A program made the translations under genes and the position numbers. This document shows positions 1-5,745 of a stretch of DNA of 5,745 nucleotides, in pieces. The first letter of the stretch is position 1; the number at the start of each line of letters is the position of its first letter. Origin of the DNA: Flavobacteriaceae bacterium (GTDB lineage Bacteria > Bacteroidota > Bacteroidia > Flavobacteriales > Flavobacteriaceae); assembly GCA_018672145.1 (NCBI GenBank), contig JABHGH010000055.1:1-5745 (forward strand), written 5' to 3'. Below the pieces are notes generated by a model. That model saw nothing but the letters and a program-made list of their open reading frames with translations, searched no databases and was not told the DNA's origin.

Positions 1-84
1 AGTAGATTTATTTTTGAACTTGCAAAAATCTTAATGGATCTGACTTATAAACAAATTAAAAAATGGGTTTTATTGTTGTTATAA
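1..84 (+). CDS. possible 3' end of an upstream gene (partial, unrecognised)
   Basis: Frame 1 is open from the left edge to a TAA at 82-84, directly followed by the ATG of the SulP gene. The 27 residues include FELAKILMDLTYKQIKKW and end in VLLLL. They read like a helical, mixed-charge protein tail, and the stop-start contact resembles the other tight junctions in this window. I do not recognise the protein. An open stretch this short is also quite possible by chance in AT-rich DNA, and the frame is the same as that of SulP. It is not a missing SulP N-terminus, because SulP already begins at the usual distance before its first membrane helix. The alternative is a SulP leader containing the weak promoter match at 9-16. 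Confidence 0.33.
   Translation, partial: SRFIFELAKILMDLTYKQIKKWVLLLL
9..16 (+). promoter_or_regulatory. weak candidate -7 element for the SulP operon
   Basis: TATTTTTG fits the Bacteroidetes -7 consensus TAnnTTTG. It would give a leader of about 60 bases before the SulP ATG. The matching -33 element would lie left of the window, so it cannot be tested here. T-rich DNA makes this octamer common by chance, and the call conflicts with reading 1-84 as coding. Confidence 0.18.
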
Positions 85-1824
85 ATGAGCTATTTTAGCT
101 GGGTGTTTTCAAGACTTTTCCCCATATTCAAAACCTTAACAGGTTATAACAAGGCGTTGTTTTTAAATGACCTAACTTCCGGTATTACAGTTGCTGTTCT
201 TGTCGTTCCTCAAGCAATGGCATATGCTATCATTGCAGGGCTCCCCCCAATCTATGGGCTCTATGCAGCACTCATTCCCCAACTCATCCACGGACTCATG
301 GGAACCTCTCGCCATCCCGCCGTGGGCCCTGTTGCGCTTGACTCATTACTGGTAGCTGTTGCCATCGGATCGCTGTCGCTGACTGGAATTGAAAACATTG
401 TTGCTGCTACCCTATTTATGGCAATGACCGTGGGGGCACTTCAAATTCTTATGGGCGTACTTCATATGGGGATTCTAACAAATTATTTGTCTCGGCCTGT
501 AATTAGCGGCTTTACTTCAGCTGCTGCAATCATCATAGGTCTGAGTCAAGTAAAACATATTTTAGGCATTGATATTTCTTCATCAAATAAAATTCAAAAG
601 GTTTTAGGAGCTATTTTTCAGAACTTCGAAAACATCAACCCCGTCACCCTTCTTGTAGGCGCTAGTGCCATGACCCTAATATTGATTTCTAAAAAATATT
701 TTAAAAAACTACCCTCCGCACTTGTTGTTACTTTTTTTGGAATCCTCTTAATGAAACTCACAAGATGGGATCTACACGGGGTGGATATTGTTGGGTCTGT
801 GCCAGCAGGGTTGCCGAGTTTTTATCTTCACACCGTGTCTATTGATTTGTTCAAGGATATCTTCCCCTATGCACTCACATTGGCGGTGATTGGCTACATG
901 GAAATTGTCTCTATTACCAAAGAACTCGAAGAAAAAGAAGAAAAATATGACCTAAAGTCAAATCAAGAGCTTATTGCACTTGGAAGTGCAAATTTTATAG
1001 GGTCTTTTTTTCAATCCTTCCCAGTTTCTGCAAGTTTTTCGCGGTCGGCTGTCAAGTTTCAAGCAGGAGCGAAAACAGGAATGTCCGCCATTATTACTTC
1101 AGCTCTCGTTGGACTAACCCTATTGTTCTTCACCTCTCTATTTTATTTTCTTCCCATTGCGGTACTTGCAGGAATCATTATGGTTGCTGCTTTTCACTTG
1201 ATCAATGTCCGTTATGCAATAGAGTTGTTTAAAACTCGTAAAGACGAGTTTTATCTTTTGATCGTCACTTGTTTATTGACATTGGTTGTTGGAATTGTCC
1301 AAGGCATGGTCATCGGGGTTTTACTTTCATTATTGCTCATGGTCATTAGAACTTCTAACCCTCACTATGCAATTTTGGCAAGAGTTTCCGGAACAAAGTA
1401 CTACAAAAACATTTCTCGTTTTGAAAGCAATATTGATGCAGACAATGATTTGCTCATATTGCGATTCGATGCGCAACTCTTTTTTGGGAATCGTGATTAT
1501 TTTAGAAAGGTTATCATGGAAGAAGTTCAGAAAAAAAAGCAGTTAAAAGGATTTGTGCTTGTTGCGCGTGGAATAACGTACATTGATAGTAGTGGGCTTA
1601 GTACCCTAAGTGTTATCACAAAGTGGTTTCAAGAAAGAGATATTCTTTTTATGATCGCTGGCGCTATTGGACCAACCCGTGATGTTCTACAAAAAAGCAA
1701 GCTCACGAAACTCATCAAAGAGGAAAATTTGTTTGCAAAAACTGCTGATGCTGTGGATTTCTTTAAAGGGCAAGTGACACCAACAAATGTGCAAAAAGAA
1801 ATTGCACGGCAAACAAACGAATAA
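85..1824 (+). CDS. SulP family (SLC26-like) anion permease with STAS domain
   Basis: This is an inner-membrane secondary transporter for an inorganic anion. SulP members carry sulfate, bicarbonate or other anions, and the sequence alone does not settle the substrate. The 579-residue length is normal for the family. Residues about 28-430 are the hydrophobic transport core. The SulP signature PQAMAYAIIAGLPPIYG is at 42-58, followed by a conserved stretch around RHPAVGPVAL (76-85). A second conserved core segment with SASFSRSA lies near 315-322. A cytoplasmic STAS domain covers about 450-560, with the STAS loop IDSSGL at 500-505, the site corresponding to the phosphorylated serine in anti-anti-sigma factors. 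The ATG at 85 leaves the usual short N-terminal tail and directly follows a TAA. The two downstream YeeE/YedE-type genes, 21 bases away, favour a sulfur oxyanion such as sulfate as substrate. That is an inference from context, and bicarbonate remains possible. Confidence 0.93.
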   Translation: MSYFSWVFSRLFPIFKTLTGYNKALFLNDLTSGITVAVLVVPQAMAYAIIAGLPPIYGLYAALIPQLIHGLMGTSRHPAVGPVALDSLLVAVAIGSLSLTGIENIVAATLFMAMTVGALQILMGVLHMGILTNYLSRPVISGFTSAAAIIIGLSQVKHILGIDISSSNKIQKVLGAIFQNFENINPVTLLVGASAMTLILISKKYFKKLPSALVVTFFGILLMKLTRWDLHGVDIVGSVPAGLPSFYLHTVSIDLFKDIFPYALTLAVIGYMEIVSITKELEEKEEKYDLKSNQELIALGSANFIGSFFQSFPVSASFSRSAVKFQAGAKTGMSAIITSALVGLTLLFFTSLFYFLPIAVLAGIIMVAAFHLINVRYAIELFKTRKDEFYLLIVTCLLTLVVGIVQGMVIGVLLSLLLMVIRTSNPHYAILARVSGTKYYKNISRFESNIDADNDLLILRFDAQLFFGNRDYFRKVIMEEVQKKKQLKGFVLVARGITYIDSSGLSTLSVITKWFQERDILFMIAGAIGPTRDVLQKSKLTKLIKEENLFAKTADAVDFFKGQVTPTNVQKEIARQTNE

Positions 1825-1845
1825 CAGTAAAATTTTAGAAAGCAA

Positions 1846-2403
1846 ATGAATTGGATTTTTGAACCATGGCCTTGGTATATCGGCGGACCTTTGATTGCAC
1901 TTGTCATGCTTTTACTTCTCTTGAGTGAAAAAAAGTTTGGAATGTCATCAAACTTAAGAACAATCTGCGCAGCACTTGGTGCTGGAAAATCAACACCTTT
2001 TTTTGACTATAACTGGAAGGATCAACAATGGAATTTGGTGGTAATTACAGGGGCTTTAGTCGGTGGATTCATCGCTGCAAATTATATGTCAAATCAAGCG
2101 ATTGTCACGCTTCACCCCGACGTGGTTTCCCAATTGCACGGAATGGGGATTCAGGATGCAGGAAAGGCATATATGCCAGAAAAATTATTTGGAGACACTT
2201 CTTGGACAGACGGGAAAGTGCTTTCAATTCTTGCACTAGGTGGATTTCTCGTTGGTTTTGGGGCTCGCTATGCAGGCGGCTGTACATCTGGACATGCAAT
2301 ATCGGGTCTGAGTAATCTTCAATTACCTTCCGCTATTGCCGTGGTCGGATTTTTTGTCGGCGGGATCATTATGAATCACTTTTTAATCCAATTTCTTCTA
2401 TGA
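1846..2403 (+). CDS. YeeE/YedE family membrane protein, N-terminal half type (putative thiosulfate/sulfur transport)
   Basis: This is a 185-residue integral membrane protein and one half of a split YeeE/YedE transporter. Hydrophobic segments are visible at about 11-26, 63-80, 125-142 and 161-183. The family signature GFGARYAGGCTSGHAISGL is at 137-155, and its Cys146 is the cysteine expected to contact the sulfur substrate. Full-length YeeE (TsuA) imports thiosulfate through a path lined by conserved cysteines. PmpA/PmpB-type pairs split the same fold over two polypeptides. The region between about 84 and 122 is a polar loop. Cys41 is the only other cysteine and is not in a motif I recognise. 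The gene starts 21 bases after SulP and overlaps the next gene by ATGA at 2400-2403, so the two halves are probably translationally coupled and assemble together. The substrate (thiosulfate, sulfide or persulfide) is inferred from the family and not proven. Confidence 0.88.
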   Translation: MNWIFEPWPWYIGGPLIALVMLLLLLSEKKFGMSSNLRTICAALGAGKSTPFFDYNWKDQQWNLVVITGALVGGFIAANYMSNQAIVTLHPDVVSQLHGMGIQDAGKAYMPEKLFGDTSWTDGKVLSILALGGFLVGFGARYAGGCTSGHAISGLSNLQLPSAIAVVGFFVGGIIMNHFLIQFLL

Positions 2404-2813
2404 AAACGATACTTTACTTTTTTATTGGAATTCTCTTTGGAATTACATTGTTCAAATCTGAAGCCGCTTCTTGGTTTCGTATCTATGAAATGTTCCAATT
2501 CAAGTCATTTCATATGTATGGGATTATCGGATCAGCATTATGTTTTGGGATCATAATTACACAAAGCATTAAGCGGACAAAGATCAAATCTTTTTTTGGC
2601 CAACCCCTCGTTATCAAGGACAAAGAAAAAAGCGTGAAAAGCAACCTTTATGGAGGAGTCTTTTTTGGTCTTGGCTGGGCACTGGTCGGAGCATGTCCTG
2701 GGCCAATATTTGTACTGTTGGGAGCAGGGTATTTTCCCATTCTGGTCTTGCTCTTCTTTGCGACTTTAGGGACCTATGTATATGGGAAAATCAAGGATCG
2801 TTTACCACACTAA
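2400..2813 (+). CDS. DUF6691/YedE-like membrane protein, C-terminal half of the split YeeE/YedE transporter
   Basis: This 137-residue membrane protein complements the preceding gene. It has hydrophobic segments at about 3-18, 40-56, 85-107 and 110-128. The conserved N-terminal block SEAASWFRIYEMFQFKSFHM (20-39) is typical of this family. The second-half signature GLGWALVGACPGPIF is at 90-104, with Cys99 in the GACPGP turn mirroring the GGCTSGH turn of its partner. The start ATG overlaps the partner's stop (ATGA), which is classic translational coupling and argues for a 1:1 complex. The role is probably passage of thiosulfate or a related reduced sulfur species across the inner membrane. A purely regulatory or sulfur-relay role is the alternative. 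The operon seems to end here: the next 85 bases are non-coding and hold an inverted repeat and a new promoter. Confidence 0.87.
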   Translation: MKTILYFFIGILFGITLFKSEAASWFRIYEMFQFKSFHMYGIIGSALCFGIIITQSIKRTKIKSFFGQPLVIKDKEKSVKSNLYGGVFFGLGWALVGACPGPIFVLLGAGYFPILVLLFFATLGTYVYGKIKDRLPH

Positions 2814-2840
2814 AGTAAGACAGTGGGCGTTTTAAAGGCT

Positions 2841-2861
2841 ATACTGACAAAATGTCGGTAT
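2841..2861. repeat. inverted repeat overlapping the miaB promoter (terminator or operator)
   Basis: The arms ATACTGACA (2841-2849) and TGTCGGTAT (2853-2861) are separated by AAA. All nine positions pair if the T2845/G2857 pair is counted as a G-U wobble. The right arm runs into a T tract (2861-2865), so in RNA this could be a small intrinsic terminator 27 bases after the DUF6691 stop. The stem has only three G-C pairs and a tight loop, so it would be weak. As DNA, the core GACA-AAA-TGTC is a perfect palindrome lying on the -33 element of the miaB promoter, which suits a regulator-binding site. The structure is directly visible; its role is not decided. Confidence 0.6.
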
Positions 2862-2874
2862 TTTTGTACCTTTG
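2844..2874 (+). promoter_or_regulatory. Bacteroidetes-type primary promoter of the miaB operon
   Basis: The -7 octamer TACCTTTG (2867-2874) matches TAnnTTTG exactly. CTGACA (2844-2849) resembles the -33 element, with CTG in place of the TTG consensus and 20 bases between CTG and the octamer, inside the spacing usual for the phylum. Transcription would begin near 2880, giving a leader of roughly 20 bases before the ATG at 2899. It lies in the only intergenic gap of the window, exactly where a promoter for the miaB operon is needed. The -33 part is also the left arm of the inverted repeat, so a protein bound there would block or tune the promoter. Confidence 0.72.
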
Positions 2875-2898
2875 TCTCCGTTGATACCAAAATTAGTT

Positions 2899-4344
2899 AT
2901 GGGTTACACTAAAAGTGAACATATTAAAAATCCTAACCAGTACAATGGCGAAGTCGTTGATGCTCCAATTCCGCATCAAAGCGCAAAGAAAATGTACATC
3001 GAGAGCTACGGCTGCCAGATGAATTTTTCGGACAGTGAAATAGTTGCCTCTATTTTGGGCAAAGTGGGTTATGCCACGACCAATGAGCTTGAAGACGCTG
3101 ATCTGGTACTTGTCAACACATGCTCAATACGTGAAAAAGCAGAGCAAACCGTCAGAAAACGATTAGAGAAATTCAACAGCGTTAAGAAAAGTAATCCCAC
3201 ACTAAAAGTTGGTGTTTTGGGATGTATGGCTGAACGTTTAAAAGCTAAGTTTCTAGAGGAAGAAAAAATCGTTGACTTAGTCGTTGGACCTGATGCCTAC
3301 AAAGACCTTCCTAGCTTAGTGCAAGAGGTAGAGGCAGGAAGAGATGCTGTAAACGTCATTTTGTCCAAAGAGGAAACCTATGGAGACATTCGCCCTGTTC
3401 GTCTTCAAACCAATGGGGTAACCGCATTTGTTTCGATCACAAGAGGATGTGACAATATGTGTACGTTTTGTGTTGTTCCTTTTACAAGAGGACGAGAACG
3501 TAGCCGTGACCCAAAAAGCATCATCAATGAAATTAATGATCTAGCTGCTAGAGGGTATAAAGAAATAACCCTGCTCGGCCAAAATGTCGATAGCTATTTG
3601 TGGTATGGTGGGGGTCCAAAAAAAGACTTTAACAAAGCATCTGATTTGCAAAAGAAAACAGCAATAAAATTTCATCAATTACTAGCGATGGTCGCTGTAG
3701 AACAACCCCATATGCGTGTTCGATTTTCAACATCTAATCCGCAAGACATGACCTTGGACGTACTGCATGTGATGAGCAAACACAAAAATATTTGTAATTA
3801 CATCCATCTGCCTGTTCAATCAGGGAGTGATCGTGTTCTCAAGGAAATGAATCGTCAACATACAAGGGGCGAGTACATAGAGCTCATCGATCATGTTCGG
3901 AAAATTTTACCCGACTGCGGAATCTCTCAAGACATGATTAGTGGTTTTCCCAACGAAACTGAAAAAGACCACCAAGACACTTTGAGTTTGATGGAATATG
4001 TTAAATACGACTTTGGTTTTATGTTTATGTATTCTGAGCGTCCAGGAACACCCGCAGCAAAAAAACTTGCAGACAATATTCCTGAAGTTGACAAAAAACG
4101 ACGTTTACAAGAAATTGTTGCTTTACAACAAGAGCACAGCTTTTTCAGAACACGTGAGTTTGTCGGTAAGGTTGTGGAAGTTCTTATTGAAAAAGAATCG
4201 AAAAAATCAACCGAACATTGGAGTGGTCGTAATCCGCAAAATACAGTGGTGGTCTTTCCAAAAGAAAACTATAAAATTGGCGATTTTGTGCAAGTGAAAA
4301 TCGAGGATTGCACCTCTGCCACCTTACTTGGAAAAGCTATTTGA
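2899..4344 (+). CDS. miaB: tRNA-2-methylthio-N6-dimethylallyladenosine synthase (radical SAM methylthiotransferase)
   Basis: MiaB converts i6A37 to ms2i6A37 next to the anticodon of tRNAs that read UNN codons, using two iron-sulfur clusters and S-adenosylmethionine. From the ATG the protein has 481 residues. The N-terminal methylthiotransferase domain carries its three cluster ligands at Cys39 (SYGCQMN), Cys75 (NTCSIREKA) and Cys109 (GCMAER). The radical SAM motif is RGCDNMCTFC, with Cys184, Cys188 and Cys191. HLPVQSGSDR (303-312) and SERPGTPAA (379-387) are further MiaB landmarks. A TRAM RNA-binding domain covers about 415-481. A segment at about 231-260, starting SYLWYGGG, is longer than the matching part of E. 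coli MiaB and fits Bacteroidetes MiaBs. An in-frame TTG at 2872 would extend the protein by nine residues, but it lies inside the -7 element, so ATG 2899 is chosen. The stop overlaps the next start (TGATG). Confidence 0.95.
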   Translation: MGYTKSEHIKNPNQYNGEVVDAPIPHQSAKKMYIESYGCQMNFSDSEIVASILGKVGYATTNELEDADLVLVNTCSIREKAEQTVRKRLEKFNSVKKSNPTLKVGVLGCMAERLKAKFLEEEKIVDLVVGPDAYKDLPSLVQEVEAGRDAVNVILSKEETYGDIRPVRLQTNGVTAFVSITRGCDNMCTFCVVPFTRGRERSRDPKSIINEINDLAARGYKEITLLGQNVDSYLWYGGGPKKDFNKASDLQKKTAIKFHQLLAMVAVEQPHMRVRFSTSNPQDMTLDVLHVMSKHKNICNYIHLPVQSGSDRVLKEMNRQHTRGEYIELIDHVRKILPDCGISQDMISGFPNETEKDHQDTLSLMEYVKYDFGFMFMYSERPGTPAAKKLADNIPEVDKKRRLQEIVALQQEHSFFRTREFVGKVVEVLIEKESKKSTEHWSGRNPQNTVVVFPKENYKIGDFVQVKIEDCTSATLLGKAI

Positions 4345-5591
4345 TGATGGATAAAATTCAGTCTATAAAGCAACGTTTTGAGATTATTGGCAATAACCCG
4401 CAGCTAAATCGTGCCATTGGTAAGGCAATACGAGTAGCTCCCACTGATATTTCGGTTTTGGTAACAGGTGAAAGTGGGGTCGGAAAGGAAAGCATTCCTC
4501 GGATTATTCATCAAGTTTCCACGCGAAAACACGGCAAGCTTATTGCCGTAAACTGTGGTGCAATTCCTGAAGGAACCATTGACTCCGAGCTGTTCGGACA
4601 CGAAAAAGGTGCTTTTACGGGTGCTACTTCAGCGAGAAGCGGGTACTTTGAAGAAGCAAACGAAGGGACTATTTTTCTGGACGAGGTTGGAGAACTACCA
4701 ATGACCACTCAGGTTCGTTTATTGAGAGTTTTAGAAAATGGGGAGTTTATAAAAGTTGGATCTTCAAAAGTCCAAAAAACAAATGTTAGAATCGTAGCAG
4801 CGACTAACTTGAACATGCCAAAGGCCATTCAACAAGGAAAGTTTCGCGAAGACTTATTCTACAGACTAAGTACAGTCGAGATTGTACTGCCTCCTCTTCG
4901 AGAACGAAATGCAGACATTCACTTACTGTTTCGCAAGTTTGCAGCAGACTTTGCGCAAAAATATAAGATGCCAACCGTTCGACTTGATGAACAAGCTCAA
5001 CGTTTTCTTGAACGGCAACAATGGCACGGAAACATCAGGCAACTTCGTAATGTGGCCGAACAACTCTCTGTTTTGGAACAAGATCGCGCCATTAGCGGAG
5101 AAGTACTTCGTTCGTATCTTCCAGATCAAGACACACGCCTTCCGGCAGTCGTGAACACGGGCTCTGATAGAAGTGGTGATTTTAGTTCAGAACGGGAAAT
5201 TTTATACAAGGTTCTTTTCGATATGAAAGCAGATTTAAATGACTTAAAAAAACTCACGTTAGAGCTGATGAATTCTTCAAATGCCGATCAAGTTCGGACA
5301 AAAAACGAAGGGCTTATTCAAAAAATATATGGTAGTGACCAGGAGCAGCCAGAACGTTTAATAACACACAAGCCTGAGCCTACGCATTATTCGCAAAGAA
5401 TTGACGATAAATACGACTTTGCAGAAGAAGCTCAAGAAGAAGAAACCCTTAGTTTACTCGATAAAGAATTGGAACTCATTATCAAGGCGCTCGAACGAAA
5501 CAAAGGTAAAAGAAAAGCAGCAGCTGATGAGCTTGGTATTTCAGAACGCACTCTTTATCGGAAAATTAAACAATTTGATATCGAATTGTAA
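4344..5591 (+). CDS. sigma-54-dependent Fis-family transcriptional activator without receiver domain
   Basis: This is an AAA+ enhancer-binding protein that uses ATP to remodel sigma-54 RNA polymerase at -24/-12 promoters. The 415 residues begin almost directly with the AAA+ module. Walker A GESGVGKE is at 42-49. The sigma-54 contact loop GAFTGA at 89-94 is intact. Walker B TIFLDE is at 109-114, the FREDLFYRL and LPPLRER segments around the arginine fingers at 167-188, and the sensor-2 region WHGNIRQLRN at 227-236. A linker of about 135 residues follows, with a helical, coiled-coil-like part (SSEREILYKVLFDMKADLND, 281-300) and an acidic stretch (EEAQEEE, 361-367). A Fis-type helix-turn-helix ends the protein (388-411, AADELGISERTLYRKI). 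There is no receiver, GAF or PAS domain. ATG 4344 overlaps the miaB stop; ATG 4347 is an equally plausible start. An upstream in-frame ATG at 4308 would lie deep inside miaB and is unlikely. Target genes cannot be seen here. Confidence 0.93.
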   Translation: MMDKIQSIKQRFEIIGNNPQLNRAIGKAIRVAPTDISVLVTGESGVGKESIPRIIHQVSTRKHGKLIAVNCGAIPEGTIDSELFGHEKGAFTGATSARSGYFEEANEGTIFLDEVGELPMTTQVRLLRVLENGEFIKVGSSKVQKTNVRIVAATNLNMPKAIQQGKFREDLFYRLSTVEIVLPPLRERNADIHLLFRKFAADFAQKYKMPTVRLDEQAQRFLERQQWHGNIRQLRNVAEQLSVLEQDRAISGEVLRSYLPDQDTRLPAVVNTGSDRSGDFSSEREILYKVLFDMKADLNDLKKLTLELMNSSNADQVRTKNEGLIQKIYGSDQEQPERLITHKPEPTHYSQRIDDKYDFAEEAQEEETLSLLDKELELIIKALERNKGKRKAAADELGISERTLYRKIKQFDIEL

Positions 5592-5745
5592 TGAAAAAAA
5601 TACTACTTCTACTTATTGTTGTCTTGTTCGCCGATTGCAAGTTTTACTCTTTTACTGGCGCATCTATCCCTGAAAATGCCGAAACTGTCCAAGTCAATTT
5701 GTTTGTTAACAATGCTGCAAACTCAATTGGCTCAACTTTTGAGTC
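5591..5745 (+). CDS. lptE: LptE family LPS-assembly lipoprotein (5' part, truncated by the window edge)
   Basis: LptE is an outer-membrane lipoprotein that plugs and helps assemble the LptD barrel, which inserts lipopolysaccharide into the outer leaflet. The 51 visible codons give a short basic start (MKK), a hydrophobic core (ILLLLIVVLF, 4-13) and Cys16 as the expected lipidation site. YSFTGASIP (19-27) follows, which matches the start of Bacteroidetes LptE proteins, and then a beta-strand-like stretch with VQVNLF. The gene overlaps the activator stop by TAATG, so it is translationally coupled to it. The lipobox is unusual: F-A-D-C, with Asp directly before the cysteine where Gly, Ala or Ser is normal. 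The rest of the protein is outside the window. Confidence 0.82.
   Translation, partial: MKKILLLLIVVLFADCKFYSFTGASIPENAETVQVNLFVNNAANSIGSTFE

Noticed and set aside
1531..1538. Run of eight A residues in the STAS part of the SulP gene, a possible slippage site
   Set aside because: The frame is intact through the run and the STAS motif follows normally; such runs are common in AT-rich genomes.
1629..1907. Antisense open frame of 92 codons across the SulP end and YeeE start
   Set aside because: It lies opposite two well-supported genes, has no recognisable motif, and spans a real gene junction.
2028..2315. Open frames on both strands inside the YeeE-type gene
   Set aside because: The real frame carries the GARYAGGCTSGH family signature; the others have scrambled composition and no family features.
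2872..2898. N-terminal extension of MiaB from TTG 2872
   Set aside because: The codon is inside the -7 promoter element, so it would not be in the transcript.
4308..4343. N-terminal extension of the sigma-54 activator from ATG 4308
   Set aside because: It would overlap miaB by 37 bases inside the TRAM domain coding region; the TGATG overlap start is the normal arrangement.
5021..5031. TGGCAC inside the activator gene as a possible sigma-54 -24 element
   Set aside because: No TTGC follows at the required spacing, and it encodes the conserved WHGN segment.
5401..5673. Open frame of 90 codons crossing from the activator gene into lptE
   Set aside because: It is a shifted frame over the helix-turn-helix and the LptE signal peptide, both of which are clearly coding in other frames.

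Overview
The window looks like a piece of a Bacteroidetes (Bacteroidota) chromosome, probably from a flavobacterium-like lineage. Four things point there: AT-rich coding DNA without clear Shine-Dalgarno sequences, a promoter matching the Bacteroidetes -7 consensus TAnnTTTG, a MiaB with the extra segment I associate with this phylum, and the gene order miaB - sigma-54 activator - lptE, which I recall as common in the phylum. No species can be named. All genes are on the + strand. I see no mobile element, CRISPR array, tRNA or rRNA.

Positions 1-2813 form a probable sulfur-anion or related anion transport operon. A short open frame that may be the tail of an upstream gene (1-84) touches a full-length SulP permease with a C-terminal STAS domain (85-1824). 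After 21 bases comes a half-size YeeE/YedE membrane protein (1846-2403). It overlaps by four bases (ATGA) the complementary half, a DUF6691/YedE-like protein (2400-2813). Each half carries one cysteine-containing signature (GGCTSGH and GACPGP). Together they probably make one thiosulfate- or sulfur-handling channel of the YeeE/TsuA superfamily.

Positions 2814-2898 are the only real intergenic gap. It holds a 9-bp inverted repeat (2841-2861) and an almost ideal Bacteroidetes promoter (2844-2874), which overlap each other. The promoter position shows that miaB starts at the ATG at 2899 and not at the upstream in-frame TTG at 2872.

Positions 2899-5745 are a second, tightly coupled operon. It contains miaB (tRNA ms2i6A37 methylthiotransferase), a receiver-less sigma-54-dependent AAA+ activator with a Fis-type helix-turn-helix (overlap TGATG), and the start of lptE, the outer-membrane LPS-assembly lipoprotein (overlap TAATG), which runs off the right edge. 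The operon links tRNA modification, sigma-54 transcription control and envelope biogenesis. I found no clearly new system. The points most worth checking are the palindrome merged with the miaB promoter, the missing sensor domain in the activator, and the odd lipobox of LptE.
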